Positions 11,766 through 23,520 of a stretch of 64,000 nt of DNA are shown one piece after another. Under the pieces are notes generated by a model. It was not told the DNA's origin. It ran no database searches and was given only the letters and a program-made list of their open reading frames with translations. Numbering within the stretch: the stretch's first letter is position 1; each line of letters begins with the position of its first letter. The translations under genes and the position numbers were made by a program. Location of the stretch: contig CM067507.1 in the NCBI GenBank assembly GCA_034509495.1, positions 17,375,950 to 17,439,949 of the forward strand, in the 5' to 3' direction. This DNA comes from Acestrorhynchus altus (Eukaryota > Chordata > Actinopteri > Characiformes > Acestrorhynchidae).

Positions 11766-12903
11766 TATAAAAAATTAAAGACAACTAATCATTCTGCCAT
11801 CTTTACAAATTCATACCATCTACCGTTCGCCTCATTGTTTCACATAGAGATACACAGGCATTTGACTCTTTCAAGAGCAGGTGTGTAATCTGTCAGTTAT
11901 GTATTTGAAACCACATAGTACATTCTTCTCACACTTTCTCAGTGCTAAGAGATTAATCCAATGAGTGTTGCGTTCTTAGGTAAGCAGATATTTTCCTCTC
12001 TCCATCGGCAAGGCCCTGAGAACTCATGGCAAATCTCCAGGTGTAGAAGATTCTTCAGAAGAGACACCTAATGGTATACAGCTATAGGGTGGGCCTTATA
12101 TTTATACTCAAAGAGCATCTCAAAAAGTTCTCAGAAACAGACATTTTAGGAATTGCTTTAAGGTCGAGTTTCTAGCCATTCATGGCTGGCATTGCTGCAT
12201 ACACTCATCCTCTGGGTGTATTTCTGCCTGTATTGTGGCTCTCACTAAAAGAGGGACTCATTTTGCCTAATTTGGATTTATGATGCAACATATTAGTGTG
12301 CCATTGCTTTCTTCCCCCACTGAGCTTTATTAAACAAGCATCCTGAGAAATGAAGACAAATCTGAGTTGACAGCAGTGTCACTTCTACTGTGGCTACTTT
12401 TCTGGCTTCCACTGGGACAAAACTAGCTGGAAATGGGGAAAGTGCCTGCGGTGAGTAGGAGCAATGTGCCTCGTTTATGTGGATAAAGGCTATTTTAAGA
12501 CATCTAAAATGTAAGATTTATAATGATGCACTTCAATAATACTAGGTGTTATTTATTTATGTTATTTTTCATCCTCGTTCCAAATCTGATTTAGAGAACC
12601 ACCGAACTCAGACCCACTGCATCATTCATCTGTCTTTGTAAAGTGGAGTATCCTTTTGCAAACCTTAGTCTGTAACTGAGCTGTACAAAGGTATCGATCC
12701 TTTCCTCAGTTGACTGATTACTCTTACAGTGCTTTTACAGTTTGGTGCAGATAACAGTCCACTTGTGCTGTCATGGTGTCCATTCATGGTGTCAACATCC
12801 TCAGAGAAGAGATTAGAATATGAAACTCTGATTCAGCTTGAGCAAGAGGTGCCTGGAAATGCTCTGAATGGCAGATGCACTGAGATTGAGACTGAGATGT
12901 AAA
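11766..12903. other. Intergenic DNA, no gene seen
   Basis: Mixed-composition sequence without recognised repeats or exons. The part 12.0-12.5 kb is less AT-rich and looks unique. Confidence 0.45.
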
Positions 12904-13000
12904 CCATGGACAAAAGTATTGGGACACTTGCTTATTCTTTATTTCTTCGGAAACCAAAGTTATCGTCACAGTTCCCTCCAGTGATGCCTGCTAACTGATG
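12904..13000. mobile_element. Fragment of Tc1-type element (left end)
   Basis: ATGGACAAAAGTATTGGGACAC followed by a CTTATTCTTTATTTCTTC block is the end sequence of a common fish Tc1-like family that also appears at 45425-45835. Only this end is recognised. Confidence 0.5.
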
Positions 13001-13466
13001 GTAATAAGACAAAACACTTCTGTGCTCTAAGTGAGTCTTGTCAAAGTTGACATAGATGGAGGAGTCTGGTAGCCACATGATTGCCTCTTCTATTCTCCTG
13101 TGAATCTGATACTCGTTCGGACTTCACAGGACTGCTTGGCTGTGAGGTTCGTTATTGGGCTAAGACAGATATGCAGTGTTTGTGTAGTGACTGCTACTTT
13201 AGAGTGATGTTGGACATCTGGAGCGTGAACACCGACCACCAGAGTGACCATGAGCTCATGGAAAGAGGACATCCATCCCTCTGTCCCTCTCTGACAAACG
13301 ACTCTGCTGTTTGAGGTAACAAATGGATTAAATGTGAGGCTGATCTTGACCAGGGCTGGGCTGAGAGATCAGTATCAAAGCTTTGGTACTGGTATATGAT
13401 TTAGGTAACATAATTATACATCTGTAGAACTTCTATTGTTGTTGCTTAGACCTAAACCTAAAATAA

Positions 13467-14397
13467 TACAATGCCTTATGAAATTAGTAGTAGGTTTTTA
13501 ACCTAATTTGTTACATTACAACCTATATTTATGTCTGAATTTTATGTGACGCATCTGCATAAAATACTCTGTGAAGTTGGTGAATCGACATGAAAGAAAA
13601 AAAAAATAGCCCTAAATAGTTCTGAATTACCTTCAGAAGTCACATGGTTAGGAAATAAACACACACCTTTTTAGTTTGTGGAAGACTCCTCAAATGTATG
13701 GAGGAAGGTCAAATGAGACCAAAACTGAACTTTTCACCACCAAGGAAAAGATATGTCTGCAAAACCAACACATCTCATCACCCCAAGAACACCATCCCCA
13801 CAGTGAAACATGGTGGTGGCAGCATCATGCTGTGGGTATGTTTCTCAGCAGTAGGGACTTGAAAATGTGTCTGAGTTGAGGAGAAGATGGATGGTGCTAC
13901 AGGAATATTCTTGAACAAAACCATTTTGGTAAGTAATATAAGTGATTTGAAACTGAAGTTTTAAAGCATACTGCTTAAACAACACTCAAGTGTTTTAATG
14001 GGAAATGTGTAAACGTATTGGAATGGCCTAGTCAGTCTAAAGTCCAGTCTTTAATCTAATTGAGAATCTGAATCTCAAACTTCAATATTGCTGTTCACCA
14101 GTGGAAATGATCTAACTTGAAGGAGCTGGAGCAGTTTTGCCTTGAGGAATGGACAAAATTCCCTGTGGCAAGATGTGGCAAACTCATAGAGACTTATCTA
14201 AAGTGATGTGCAGCTGTAACTTTGGGGGGGGGGGGGGGGTAGATATTTTGTTAAATTATTTTGTCCTATTTTTTGTTTGCATCACAAAAAAAAATTCAAA
14301 TGTTCAGAATTGTAGGCATGTTCTGTAAATGAAATAATGCAAACCCTCAAGTAATCCACTTTAATTTCAGGTTGTGAGGTAGCAAAGCATAAAAAAG
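13467..14397 (+). mobile_element. Tc1-like relic, internally deleted
   Basis: Sequence from ACAATGCCTTATGAAA to about 14397 follows a fish Tc1 family: the TTACCTTCAGAAGTCACATG leader block at 13626-13645, the catalytic-domain stretch with HPHSETWWWQHHAV in a shifted frame near 13796-13835, the EWPSQS-like block near 14020 and the 3' tail TGTAGGCATGTTCTGTAAAT. The N-terminal transposase half is missing, and a 16-base G run (14224-14239) replaces the end of the coding part. The same family is at 57580-58436. Confidence 0.8.
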
Positions 14398-14600
14398 CTG
14401 ACACTCTTATCCAGAGTGACTTACAAAGTTACTCATATTGCAGAGGTGGGCAAGGGTATTGTTTTATTGAGTCTCCCCCAGTCTTGTATATTGGCATTGC
14501 ACAGCATAGTTGCACAAACTGGTAATCGAACTCCAGGCTCCCACATGGTGGCTCGCTGGCGGTGTTATATTTTGTGCCAGTCTAAGTCAGACTCTACATA
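14398..14600 (-). mobile_element. tRNA-derived SINE fragment
   Basis: TGACACTCTTATCCAGAGTGACTTACAA at the left and, at about 14520-14570, a reversed tRNA-like head (box B-like GGTAATCGAACTCCAGG and a TGGCTCGCTGGC stretch). This layout is common to fish SINEs. It abuts the Tc1 relic on its left. Confidence 0.5.
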
Positions 14601-14682
14601 AAGTGAACATTTTAGCAATCATATACCTATTGAAATCATGTTCTGTTAAAGTACATTCAAGTTAATGTTTAATGCTGAATAG

Positions 14683-14860
14683 CTCAAATAACCCAGTATT
14701 GCTTGGAATTAAATCTACTTACATTAACTCATAAGAGCCCTCTGTGATGTACTGTGTCTCATGGACCCTTTAAAAGTTGAGGAGAGCTTTTTGAAAGCTC
14801 TTTGTTTTCACTTTAACTTATGAAGTGCCTAAGTGACATACACTGAATATCCTTTTAACC
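14683..14860 (+). repeat. Direct repeat D, copy 1
   Basis: About 175 bases that reappear at 16040-16215 in the same orientation with scattered substitutions. Shared blocks include AGCTxAAATAACCC, GAGCCCTCTGTGA, GACCCTTTAxAAGTTG and CTTTAACTTATGAAGT followed by CCTAAGTGACATACACTGAA. The family is not recognised. Confidence 0.75.
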
Positions 14861-15325
14861 TTGAAATATTTACAGATGTTATGTGACCTCTTTACCTCAA
14901 TAATAAAAGCACAGGAGGAAATCAGATCCAATTCTGCAACAAATCTACTGTGAAATAATATTTTTTAAAAGGAAAAATAATGGATTGCATCAGTATTGCT
15001 TCAAGGTTTAAATATTGGTACTGGTCTCAAAAAAAGTGATATTGTGCTATATCAATTTAGTGTACATAAAGGTTAAGATGTATATATGACAGTGATGGTA
15101 TTTATATTAAAATTACCCAGCAATTTAGTTTGAGGGACTAGAAAAGTGAATTCTCCTCATTTTATAGACATATTGAAGTTATACAAGAAATATATAACAA
15201 ATATTCACTCACAAATCCATTCATCCATTCTACTAGTGCAGCTAAACAAATTAATGGCATGATTTTTCACAATTCAAAAAGGTGAACTGTAATGTTAAAT
15301 TCATTACATTTAAAGTGACAGATTT

Positions 15326-15371
15326 GAATTAGAATTAGAATTAGATTAGAATTTTAAATTAGAATTTTAAT
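15326..15371 (+). repeat. Short imperfect (GAATTA)n array
   Basis: Tandem GAATTA/GAATTTTA units visible by eye. Confidence 0.6.
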
Positions 15372-15638
15372 CACATTTGAGATTCTAGACTTATGATTTC
15401 CATGAGCTATAAGCCATCCTACCACAAAACGGCAACTAATCAGAATAGATAATAAAGAACCAGCAAAAACAGCTGGTTTCTAATTGATAAACAGAGGTTG
15501 GAAAGTAGATCGTAAAGTGAACTATTACCATTTTTTGGAACACAAAACTGCACAAATCGAAGAGCTTTGCAAGGAAAGTGTGAAAGATATATGTAGGACT
15601 TGGGCAATTTAAATAATTACATTTCATATATGCAGAAC

Positions 15639-15674
15639 TATAATTATAATTATATATATATATATATATAATTA
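15639..15674 (+). repeat. AT-rich palindrome with (TA)n core
   Basis: A central (TA)n run flanked on both sides by inverted ATAATTATA-type sequence, so it could form a cruciform. Confidence 0.7.
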
Positions 15675-16039
15675 TAAATATTCATGTAAAATGAGAACGA
15701 GAATAGGGTAACGGGCGACCTTTCACACTCTCATAACTCGTAGTGCTTTCAGCTCTGATGGTTAGGTGTACTCTTATGTTTCTCTTCTTATGCCAGGTTT
15801 GTGTACCATATTATACTTATGTCTTGCTGTTCCTCATTAAAAACATGAGGAATTGTAGCAGGATACTTGGGTCAGGAAAAAACAAGAGTCAATTTCATGG
15901 CTCATTATCCTAAATATATTACAGTGACTGCAAGAGCACAGAAAATAGTTTTCTATGAAAAAATGGAAAAATTATACAAAATGTTCACATTCTTCTTGCA
16001 AAGGCAGAAGACTTTGAGGTGCTGATATATTTGACCTCC

Positions 16040-16215
16040 TCAGCTAAAATAACCCGGTATAGCTTGGAATGAAATCTACTTACATGAACCCATTAGAGCC
16101 CTCTGTGAAGTGTGTCTCACAGACCCTTTAGAAGTTGTGGATGGTTCCTTACAGCACTTTGTTTTTCACTTTAACTTATGAAGTCCCTAAGTGACATACA
16201 CTGAACATCCTGGAT
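16040..16215 (+). repeat. Direct repeat D, copy 2
   Basis: See copy 1 at 14683-14860. The similarity stops at both ends at about the same places, so the unit has definite borders. Confidence 0.75.
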
Positions 16216-19129
16216 GTATCACAGGACAGTTTGTGAATGTGTGAAGATGTGATCTTATTTACAAAATACTGGTGTGTTTGGTCAGTCCTAAGACAGCTCA
16301 TTTTAAAAACATATTTTTTATTTTCAAAGGTCTGGCCCAACACATTCCAGCTTCACTTAAAGGTTAGTTATTAGTATTATACAGCTTTCATAATGTGCAA
16401 AGCCATGGGATTTATACAACTTGTAATGCCACTTTAAATAATAAAATTCTGCATGAAAAAAAAATAGTTTAAGTATAAATCAAGAGATCAATGGTGCTCA
16501 AACTAAAAACATTATGTAAGCATTAATAGAAATGCACAAATAATAATATATTGCAGAAGTAAAGCAGTAAATTAAACATTATAAGTTGGTTTCTGATGCC
16601 AGTTACAGATGTGATGTGATGGCGTATGTCAATGGATTATTGACATGTGGACTGACGTAGTGACAGTTTTCTGACAGAATTAATGAAGTGTGTTGTCTCA
16701 TGTCAGCATCTTTACTGCTTGTGTTGGTAAGGTACATTTGATGGTTTTTGAGCTCCTATTCAGACTCTATCAGAGAAAAAAAGGCTATAAATGACATTAA
16801 AAGTTCACTTTTGTTTTCATGTTGACTGTTGTGCCTTTTTTTAAACAGGTAGGCCAGGAGGTGGACAAGGGTGAGAAACCCTGATAGAGAGCATACACAT
16901 ATTCTATAGGGAAAACCTCTCTGTGTAAAAATGTTCTTATATATAGCACAATAAAGGGATCCCCTATTATTCTGGATAAGTCCTCAATTTTTAAGTCAAA
17001 GAATCCTTGTTGCTTAGAGTCATTGAAACAACAGTATTTAAGTCATAATATTACCATGCTACAGGCAGGGTTTTTATATTCTAGGTAAAAATTCCTTTAT
17101 ATGGCTTCCTTACAGTCAACAGTTTTTCCTATCTACTTTATCTATTCTTCAAGGGGAAAGAGTAAAGACAGGACATCCTCCCCCTTTGTAGCCTCCATTA
17201 AAAAGGTTAGAACAAAACAATAGCAAAGGAATGGGAGCAGACATTGAACTTGATTTGATCCTTATAATTTCTCAAATCAACTTTCCGTGATCTAGCTAAT
17301 CATTATAACATTAAATGAGCAAACTTGTTCTAGAGCAGTGAACCCATCAAAGACCTACCATTTCATTCCCAAACAAGCTGAAATTAAGCTGCTGTTATTG
17401 TGGTAATTTGGAAAGTTTGGAAAATCGTTTTGACCAGCTTTACCTGAATGACTTTGAGTAGATCTACATGAGTCTAAAGCAAGAATGCAAAAGGACTCAC
17501 AAGAGCATAAAGCAGCCTTGCAGCTCTGTGGCAATTAATTATTCTAATTAGTGCTGAATGAGTAAGCCAGTGTGAAGCTCAAATGTTTTGCTCTATCTAT
17601 GGTGCATTTGCACAGTTGCCCTCAGAGCAGCATGGGGGCCTGTTTCAGAGGCGTCACAGACGCAAGTGTTATCAAACCTCTGGTAATACGATGTAGATCA
17701 GTGGAGCATGTCAGAAAGGATAATGACCTCACTCTAACAGCTTACAGCCAATGCAAGAGGCGAGATCTCACACATTTACACACACACACAAAACACACAC
17801 ATGCATAGCTGAGTACTGGTGCTCCAAGGCCAGATGGAAGGAATCTTATTTTTAAGATATGTATTTTCTTCCTATTAAAATGCGTAATGTGTCTGAGTTC
17901 CTCAAGGGCGAGAACAGTGTGTCCTCGTGTCTCTACTGGTCTGTACTTTAGGCCTATTAGAAGTTGTTTTGATTGTGTTTACTCTGAAACTATAATCATA
18001 TTCTAATCACCTGTTTTCTGTTTTGAGAGAGCAAATATGGCAGACAAATGTTCTCAAGGAAACATGAACTGGTGCACAGACTAGGCTGATGTGGATTACA
18101 AAATCCTACATCATTGCACCTCACCAGAAAATAGAGCAGGTAATACAGCCAGGCTTGCTAATGTACACAGTGCATCAGCAGTGCAATCCCATGTCACAGT
18201 CATCTAGGGGGTGATGTAACGATACACTAAACAGGGAAGAATAATAATCTAGTTACAGTGCTTTTAGGGGCACCCATTGCTGATTTAGAATGATTAAATG
18301 TAATGGACTGGGTAATGAGTGCTCCAGCTCTGGCATAACTAATACTTTCATTTTCTAAGAACAAATTAGAAACATGCCTTGGTAATTACTTTGCATGTGT
18401 TAAATGACATAACATGTTTCTGGAAAGAAGGCTGCTCCACTCTCAAGTATTCAGTGTCTCTTACTAACACTACCTGCATTCTGGAGGGGTGGGGTTACTT
18501 TGCATCATGATCATCATGATTCACTTTGAGCCCCTGTCCTACCAGATACATGTCGAAGAGAGTGGCTCCAGTATACCTTGCATTGCCAAACAGGGGGAGC
18601 GGAACTGCATTTTCTTTAAACACACTGCATGAATGAGACCTGTGGTGGCTGAAATGTAAGCAATGTCATTTACGTTGGTGTGAATTGAAATGGTTTTTTT
18701 TTACAGAAACTCACTAATTATGATTTCTTTACAGTGGTGATCGGCAACAGGGCCAGCTACAATTAAATGTGATTTTTAAGAATGATACTGAAAATAGTAA
18801 GGAAATAATGGTATATCTGGGAAAAAGGATTATTTGGGAACATTTCGCCTGGCTGCTGATACTTTTCAGTTAAAAGAGATTTTTTATATACAATTCTTTT
18901 AATATAAATACTCATGCAATAACTTTCTTTGCTGCAGATTTATTACAGGATATATATTACAGTATAATTATACAGATTTTTTTTATCTGCCTAATATCCT
19001 ATAAATTATGTCTGGAATAAGAAATAGTCTGACTCATGGTGAATGTGAATTCTTTGTGGTTATGAATTCACAACCATGAACACTTCTAAAAAATAAATTA
19101 ATGCACAGAAACCTATGCATAAACAGTAA
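16216..19129. other. Gene-free interval, mostly unique-looking
   Basis: No exon, no recognised transposon. A short CA-rich stretch lies near 17778-17803. The parts about 17.5-18.2 kb and 18.5-18.7 kb are closer to balanced composition and free of simple repeats, so they could hold regulatory sequence, but nothing specific can be shown. Confidence 0.4.
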
Positions 19130-19345
19130 GAATTATGTTTAGGATAAGGGTTAGGTTAAATTAAGTTTATAGTTAAGCTTTGGGTTAGGGTGACTTTAAG
19201 TTAAGTTTCAGTTAAATTTATGTTGAGATGATGGTTAGGATATGGGTTGGTTTAAGTTTAGGTTATGATTAAGATTGGGGGAAAGGATAAGACTTAGATC
19301 AGGTTTCCGTTATGTTTATGAATAAGCTTTGGTAAAGGGTTAAGT
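19130..19345 (+). repeat. Degenerate GGTTAGG-like tandem repeat
   Basis: Many variants of GGTTAGG, GGGTTAGG and GTTAAGTTTA in a row over about 200 bases. It resembles decayed interstitial telomere-type or GGTTAG-rich repeat. A shorter similar stretch is at 33440-33560. Confidence 0.6.
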
Positions 19346-19766
19346 TTAGTCACATATGTAAAATTTTCTCTTGATACTCTGAACTGCCTGTTTGGGATAC
19401 CACAGAGATTTGTTGTAGTACATGTGAGCACAACAAATAAAGACTGTTTTGTTAGTGGCTGTCAACTTCTGGAATGCAATGTAACCTGTTAACTTTACCT
19501 GCCGCCAAGTCCAGGATTCAATTAGGTTACTCTTGTAACCTAAGAATACCTTAAGTTATTGCATTATTTTCCACATAATTAATGAATCATGAGAGTTGAG
19601 ATGTAATAAGCCTGGGAATTCAATAGGCCATTTCATATATCAGTCTTACACAACGAGCCTGTTTCATGCTAAGGCATAATGAGATTCTGAAAAGGGTGTT
19701 ATAGAAATAAACGTTTATAGTTATGTTTTTTTGTTATTCTTTTTGTTGCTTTTTTTGTTTTTGCTA

Positions 19767-21149
19767 TACAGTGGGCAAAATAAGTATTTGATACTCTGCT
19801 GATTTTGCAAGTTTTCCCACCTACAAAGAATGGAGAGGTCTGTAATTTTTATTGTAGGTACATTTCAACTGTGAGACACAGAATCTAAAAAATGAAATAA
19901 GTATTTGATACAACTTGTAACTTAATATTTTGTACAGAAACCTTAATTTGCAGTAACAGAGGTCAGCATGTTTCCTGTAGTTCTTGATGAAGTTTGTACA
20001 CACTGCAGCAGGGATTTTGGTCCAGTCCTCCATCTTCTCCAGATCTTTCAGGTTTTGGGGCAGTCAACATTGAGTTTCAATGCCCTCTAAAGATTTTCTA
20101 TTGGGTGCCGGTGTGGAGACTGGCTAGGCTACTGCAGGACCTTGAAATGCTTCTTACGGAGCCACTCCTTAGTTTTGGGTCATTGTCATGTTGGTAGACC
20201 TAGCCATGACCTCTTCAATGCTCTTACTGAGGGAAGGAGGTTGTTGGCCAAAATCTCACAATACATGGTCCCATCCATCCTCCATTCAGTGGGGTGCACT
20301 CGTCCTGTCCCCTTTGCAGAAAAGCACCCAAAAGTATGATGTTTCCACTGCCATGCTTCATAGTTCACTGTGTTGTTGGGGTTGTACTCATGCTTCTTCT
20401 TCCTCCAAACATGGCAAGTGAAGTTGATACCAAAAAGTTATACTTTCTCATTTGACCACATGACCTTCTCCCATGCCTCCTCTGAGCCATGTTGGTGTGA
20501 GCAGGGAGCTTGCGTGCCCTGCAGAATTTTAATCCATGATGGCATAGTGTGTTACAAAAGGTAATCTTTGAGACTGTGGTCCCAGTTCTTTTCAGGTCAT
20601 TGACAAGATCCTCCAGTGTAGTTCTGGGCTGATTCCTGACATTTTTCACAATCATCCTTACTCCATGAGGCTAGATCTTGCATAAAGCTCCAGCCTGAGG
20701 AAGACTGGCAATCATCTTGTGTTCCTTCCATTTTCTAATAATTGCATCAACAGTTGTTGCCTTCTCACCAAGCTGCATGCCTATTGTCCTGTAGCCCATT
20801 TCAGACTTATAGACAGTACTTAGACAGATCTTAGGTCTTGGCCATGGTGAAGAGGTTGGAGTATGATTGATTGGGTGTGTGAACAGAGTATAGACTAGGA
20901 GGCCTTCTGAAAGAAAACTAACAGATTTGTGAGAGCCAGAATTCATGCTGGTTGATAGATGATCAAATACTTATTTCATGCAATAAAATGCAAATTAATT
21001 ATTTAAAAATCATACAATGTGATTTTCTGGAATTTTTTTTTATATATTCTGTCTCTCAGAGTTGTATACCTATGATTAAAAATGACAGAATACTCCATTC
21101 TTTGTAGGTGGGAAAAAAATCAGCAATGTATCAAATACACCCCACTGTA
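19767..21149 (-). mobile_element. Tc1-like element with both ends, inactive
   Basis: About 1.38 kb bounded by TA. The left end is CAGTGGGCAAAATAAGTATTTG with a downstream CTGATTTTGCAAGTTTTCCC block. The right end ends CCCACTGTA and holds the inverted CAAATAC and GGTGGGAAAAAAATCAGC sequences. On the - strand, transposase pieces are visible: a helix-turn-helix region (MGYRTIGMQLGEKATTVDAI) near 20740-20810, an RNQPRTTLEDLVNDL block near 20590-20640, and a catalytic-domain piece near 20190-20360. They lie in different frames with stops, so the copy is dead. Confidence 0.85.
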
Positions 21150-23029
21150 TATTTATATGACATATATTTATTTATTTACTATATAAAACCTTGATATTGT
21201 ATATAATAGTAGTATATAGTATATAAAAACATGAACATTATGTAAACTACCGGGAAAATTAAACAAGATTAAATTACATTTTGACTGATTTAAGATAATC
21301 TTACCTGTCTGAGCATGTTATTTAAGAGTTCTTTAAGTTGTAATCTTTAACCATTTTGCATATCAGACCCAGCCCATTATTTTTGGAATCCTGAAAATGT
21401 TCATGGCCAACCCATGCAACTAAAACACCTTTGCAAATATTAACATTCATCTCTCTGGTTACAATCACAGTCCCTTACTTCCAAGTGGCTTATGCTACTG
21501 CTTACAGAGTGTCTGTCATTTTCCACTCCCCACATGCCAGGGAGCAGTCTAGCGGTGACATTCAGAATAATGTAGCCCAGTGGAGACATATACAGCCCTG
21601 TCCTGTGCCATGAAATGTAATATTGGTAAAGTGCTGTGGTAACGTGAGAAGCAAGTGCAGATATCAGATGTATGGCATTGAACTGGATTACTTATCATCA
21701 TCCAGCTGACGCTCAAACCTATTAGAGAAACCTTCTCTGGTTACTCTGTCATTCAGATCAGAGATTATTCTGATAAAAGCCCATTTATACATGTAGTGAG
21801 TCACCTGTTCCATAAGCCATCATGTTTTCTCACAGCTAAGGTTTAGAGGTTAGAGGGTCAGATGGGGGATGAAGTGGCAGAGTCATGAAGCATGTTAATC
21901 CTGCTTTACAGGCTGGTGAAGCAATTAGCTGTGACTTGTGATGAAAAGACAATAATACATTTATTTTGGAATGTGAATGATATGCACTCAAATTTTGCTT
22001 CCGTATATCTGCATGTACCAATCTGCAACACTTTTCAACAGTTTACTGGTCTTGCCCAAATCTTAAGAAAATGCTGAGCTCAGTCATTTTCATCAGCCCA
22101 CATGCCACAAATGTCCAAAGTCAGTGAGCAAAACCTAAACCATAATGGCTGGAGGACCTAATTACTTCCGAGTGTATGATGACATGCTCTGTGCTTCATG
22201 CTGAGTGATATAAATACTCTCTGGCTGAGAAGCAAATAAAAATCATGGCAGAAATTGCACAGGCAACACACTATAAAAAGCCTCTCACTATCAGGCTAGC
22301 CATGATAAATGTGGACTGTTGTGGTCCTGCTCTCTCCATCACCACTCTGTGCTATTCCACTGTGCTCTGTTTCAGTCTTTACTTTTTAACCTTAGCTATG
22401 TGTGCATTAAAGAGCTGACACACCTGCTTTTAAATACAAAAAAGCTGACTGAAACCCCATTCCGCAGGCAGCAGGTGAACCACCTAATTAGGCGATGCAG
22501 GAGATGGAGAGAGTGTGAGAGCCTGGGATTAAAACAGAGCAGAAGAGTAGGGGAGAGAAGAGTCAGACACAGCTGCTGCGTTAACTGATAACTTCCTCAT
22601 ATGGTTCGAATGAAACAGACAGTCAAACAACTTCTAATCAACACCATACTCAGGCCCAGCTCACCAGTGGGGCTGAGGAAAAGCTGGCCACGGTGTGAAA
22701 CAATGACTTCATGGAGACAAACAACAGCCATAATCTCCTGCATGAAAACATGTCAGTGGTTCACATGAACCCATAAAATCCAAGCATCCAAGCATCAGAC
22801 ATCCAAGCTTAAGAAATGATAAATGAAGAAGCATTTTCAAAGCACTTCCATGCTGAGAATCTCACATTGTACAAAATCCCAAAAGTATTCCATTTGTTCC
22901 AGAGTAGCCATTAAAATATGAATACATTGTGATCATGAAGGCGTGCACATGGTCAGGAACAATACTCAAATAGATTGTGGAATTTAATCAATGATTAATT
23001 GGTATTACCAAACCAACAGTGTTGAAGGA
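21150..23029. other. Gene-free interval
   Basis: No recognised exon. AT-rich at first; 21.65-22.75 kb is mixed-composition unique-looking sequence without simple repeats, a candidate for non-coding regulatory DNA at best. Confidence 0.4.
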
Positions 23030-23520
23030 AAACCACCTCTACCAATCTGGACTGTTGATGCAATTTTGGTGAGCCTGTGCCAACTGTAGCCTCAGCTTTC
23101 TATACTTGGCTGATGGAAGAGGAACATGGCCAGGTCTGCTGTTTGCCATCTACCGTAAATTCGCTCACCAGAATTGTATATAGTGGTTATCTGAGCGGTT
23201 AATCCTTCTGTCATCTCAGTCTGACACAGTCTGACCATTCTCCATTAACTTCATTCATCAACAAGGCTTTTTTGTCAGCAGAGGTTTGGTGCTGAAAATC
23301 TCAGGAGAGCAACAATAATAGAGTCACTCAAACCAGCCTGTAGTATTCAAAAGATCACTTTTCCCTGCTAAACTGCTAAATTGGAACAATTCTTGATATT
23401 GCTGGTCCATATCTGTATCATTTTATGGACTGCACTGCTGTAGTACTGTTGGCTGATTAGATAACTGCATGAATAAGTTGGCATGAAAGTGTTTGTAATA
23501 AAGTACAATACAATAAGCAA
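23030..23520 (-). mobile_element. Tc1-superfamily relic of a common fish family
   Basis: Blocks in order: TTGGTGAGCCTGTGCCAACTG, CATCTCAGTCTGACACAGTCTG, TGACCATTCTCCATTAACTTC, CATCAACAAGGC, ACTCAAACCAGCCTGTAG, and TTGGCTGATTAGATAACTGC near the right. I recognise this as a widely dispersed vertebrate DNA-transposon sequence. The exact superfamily assignment is from memory. Confidence 0.6.
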
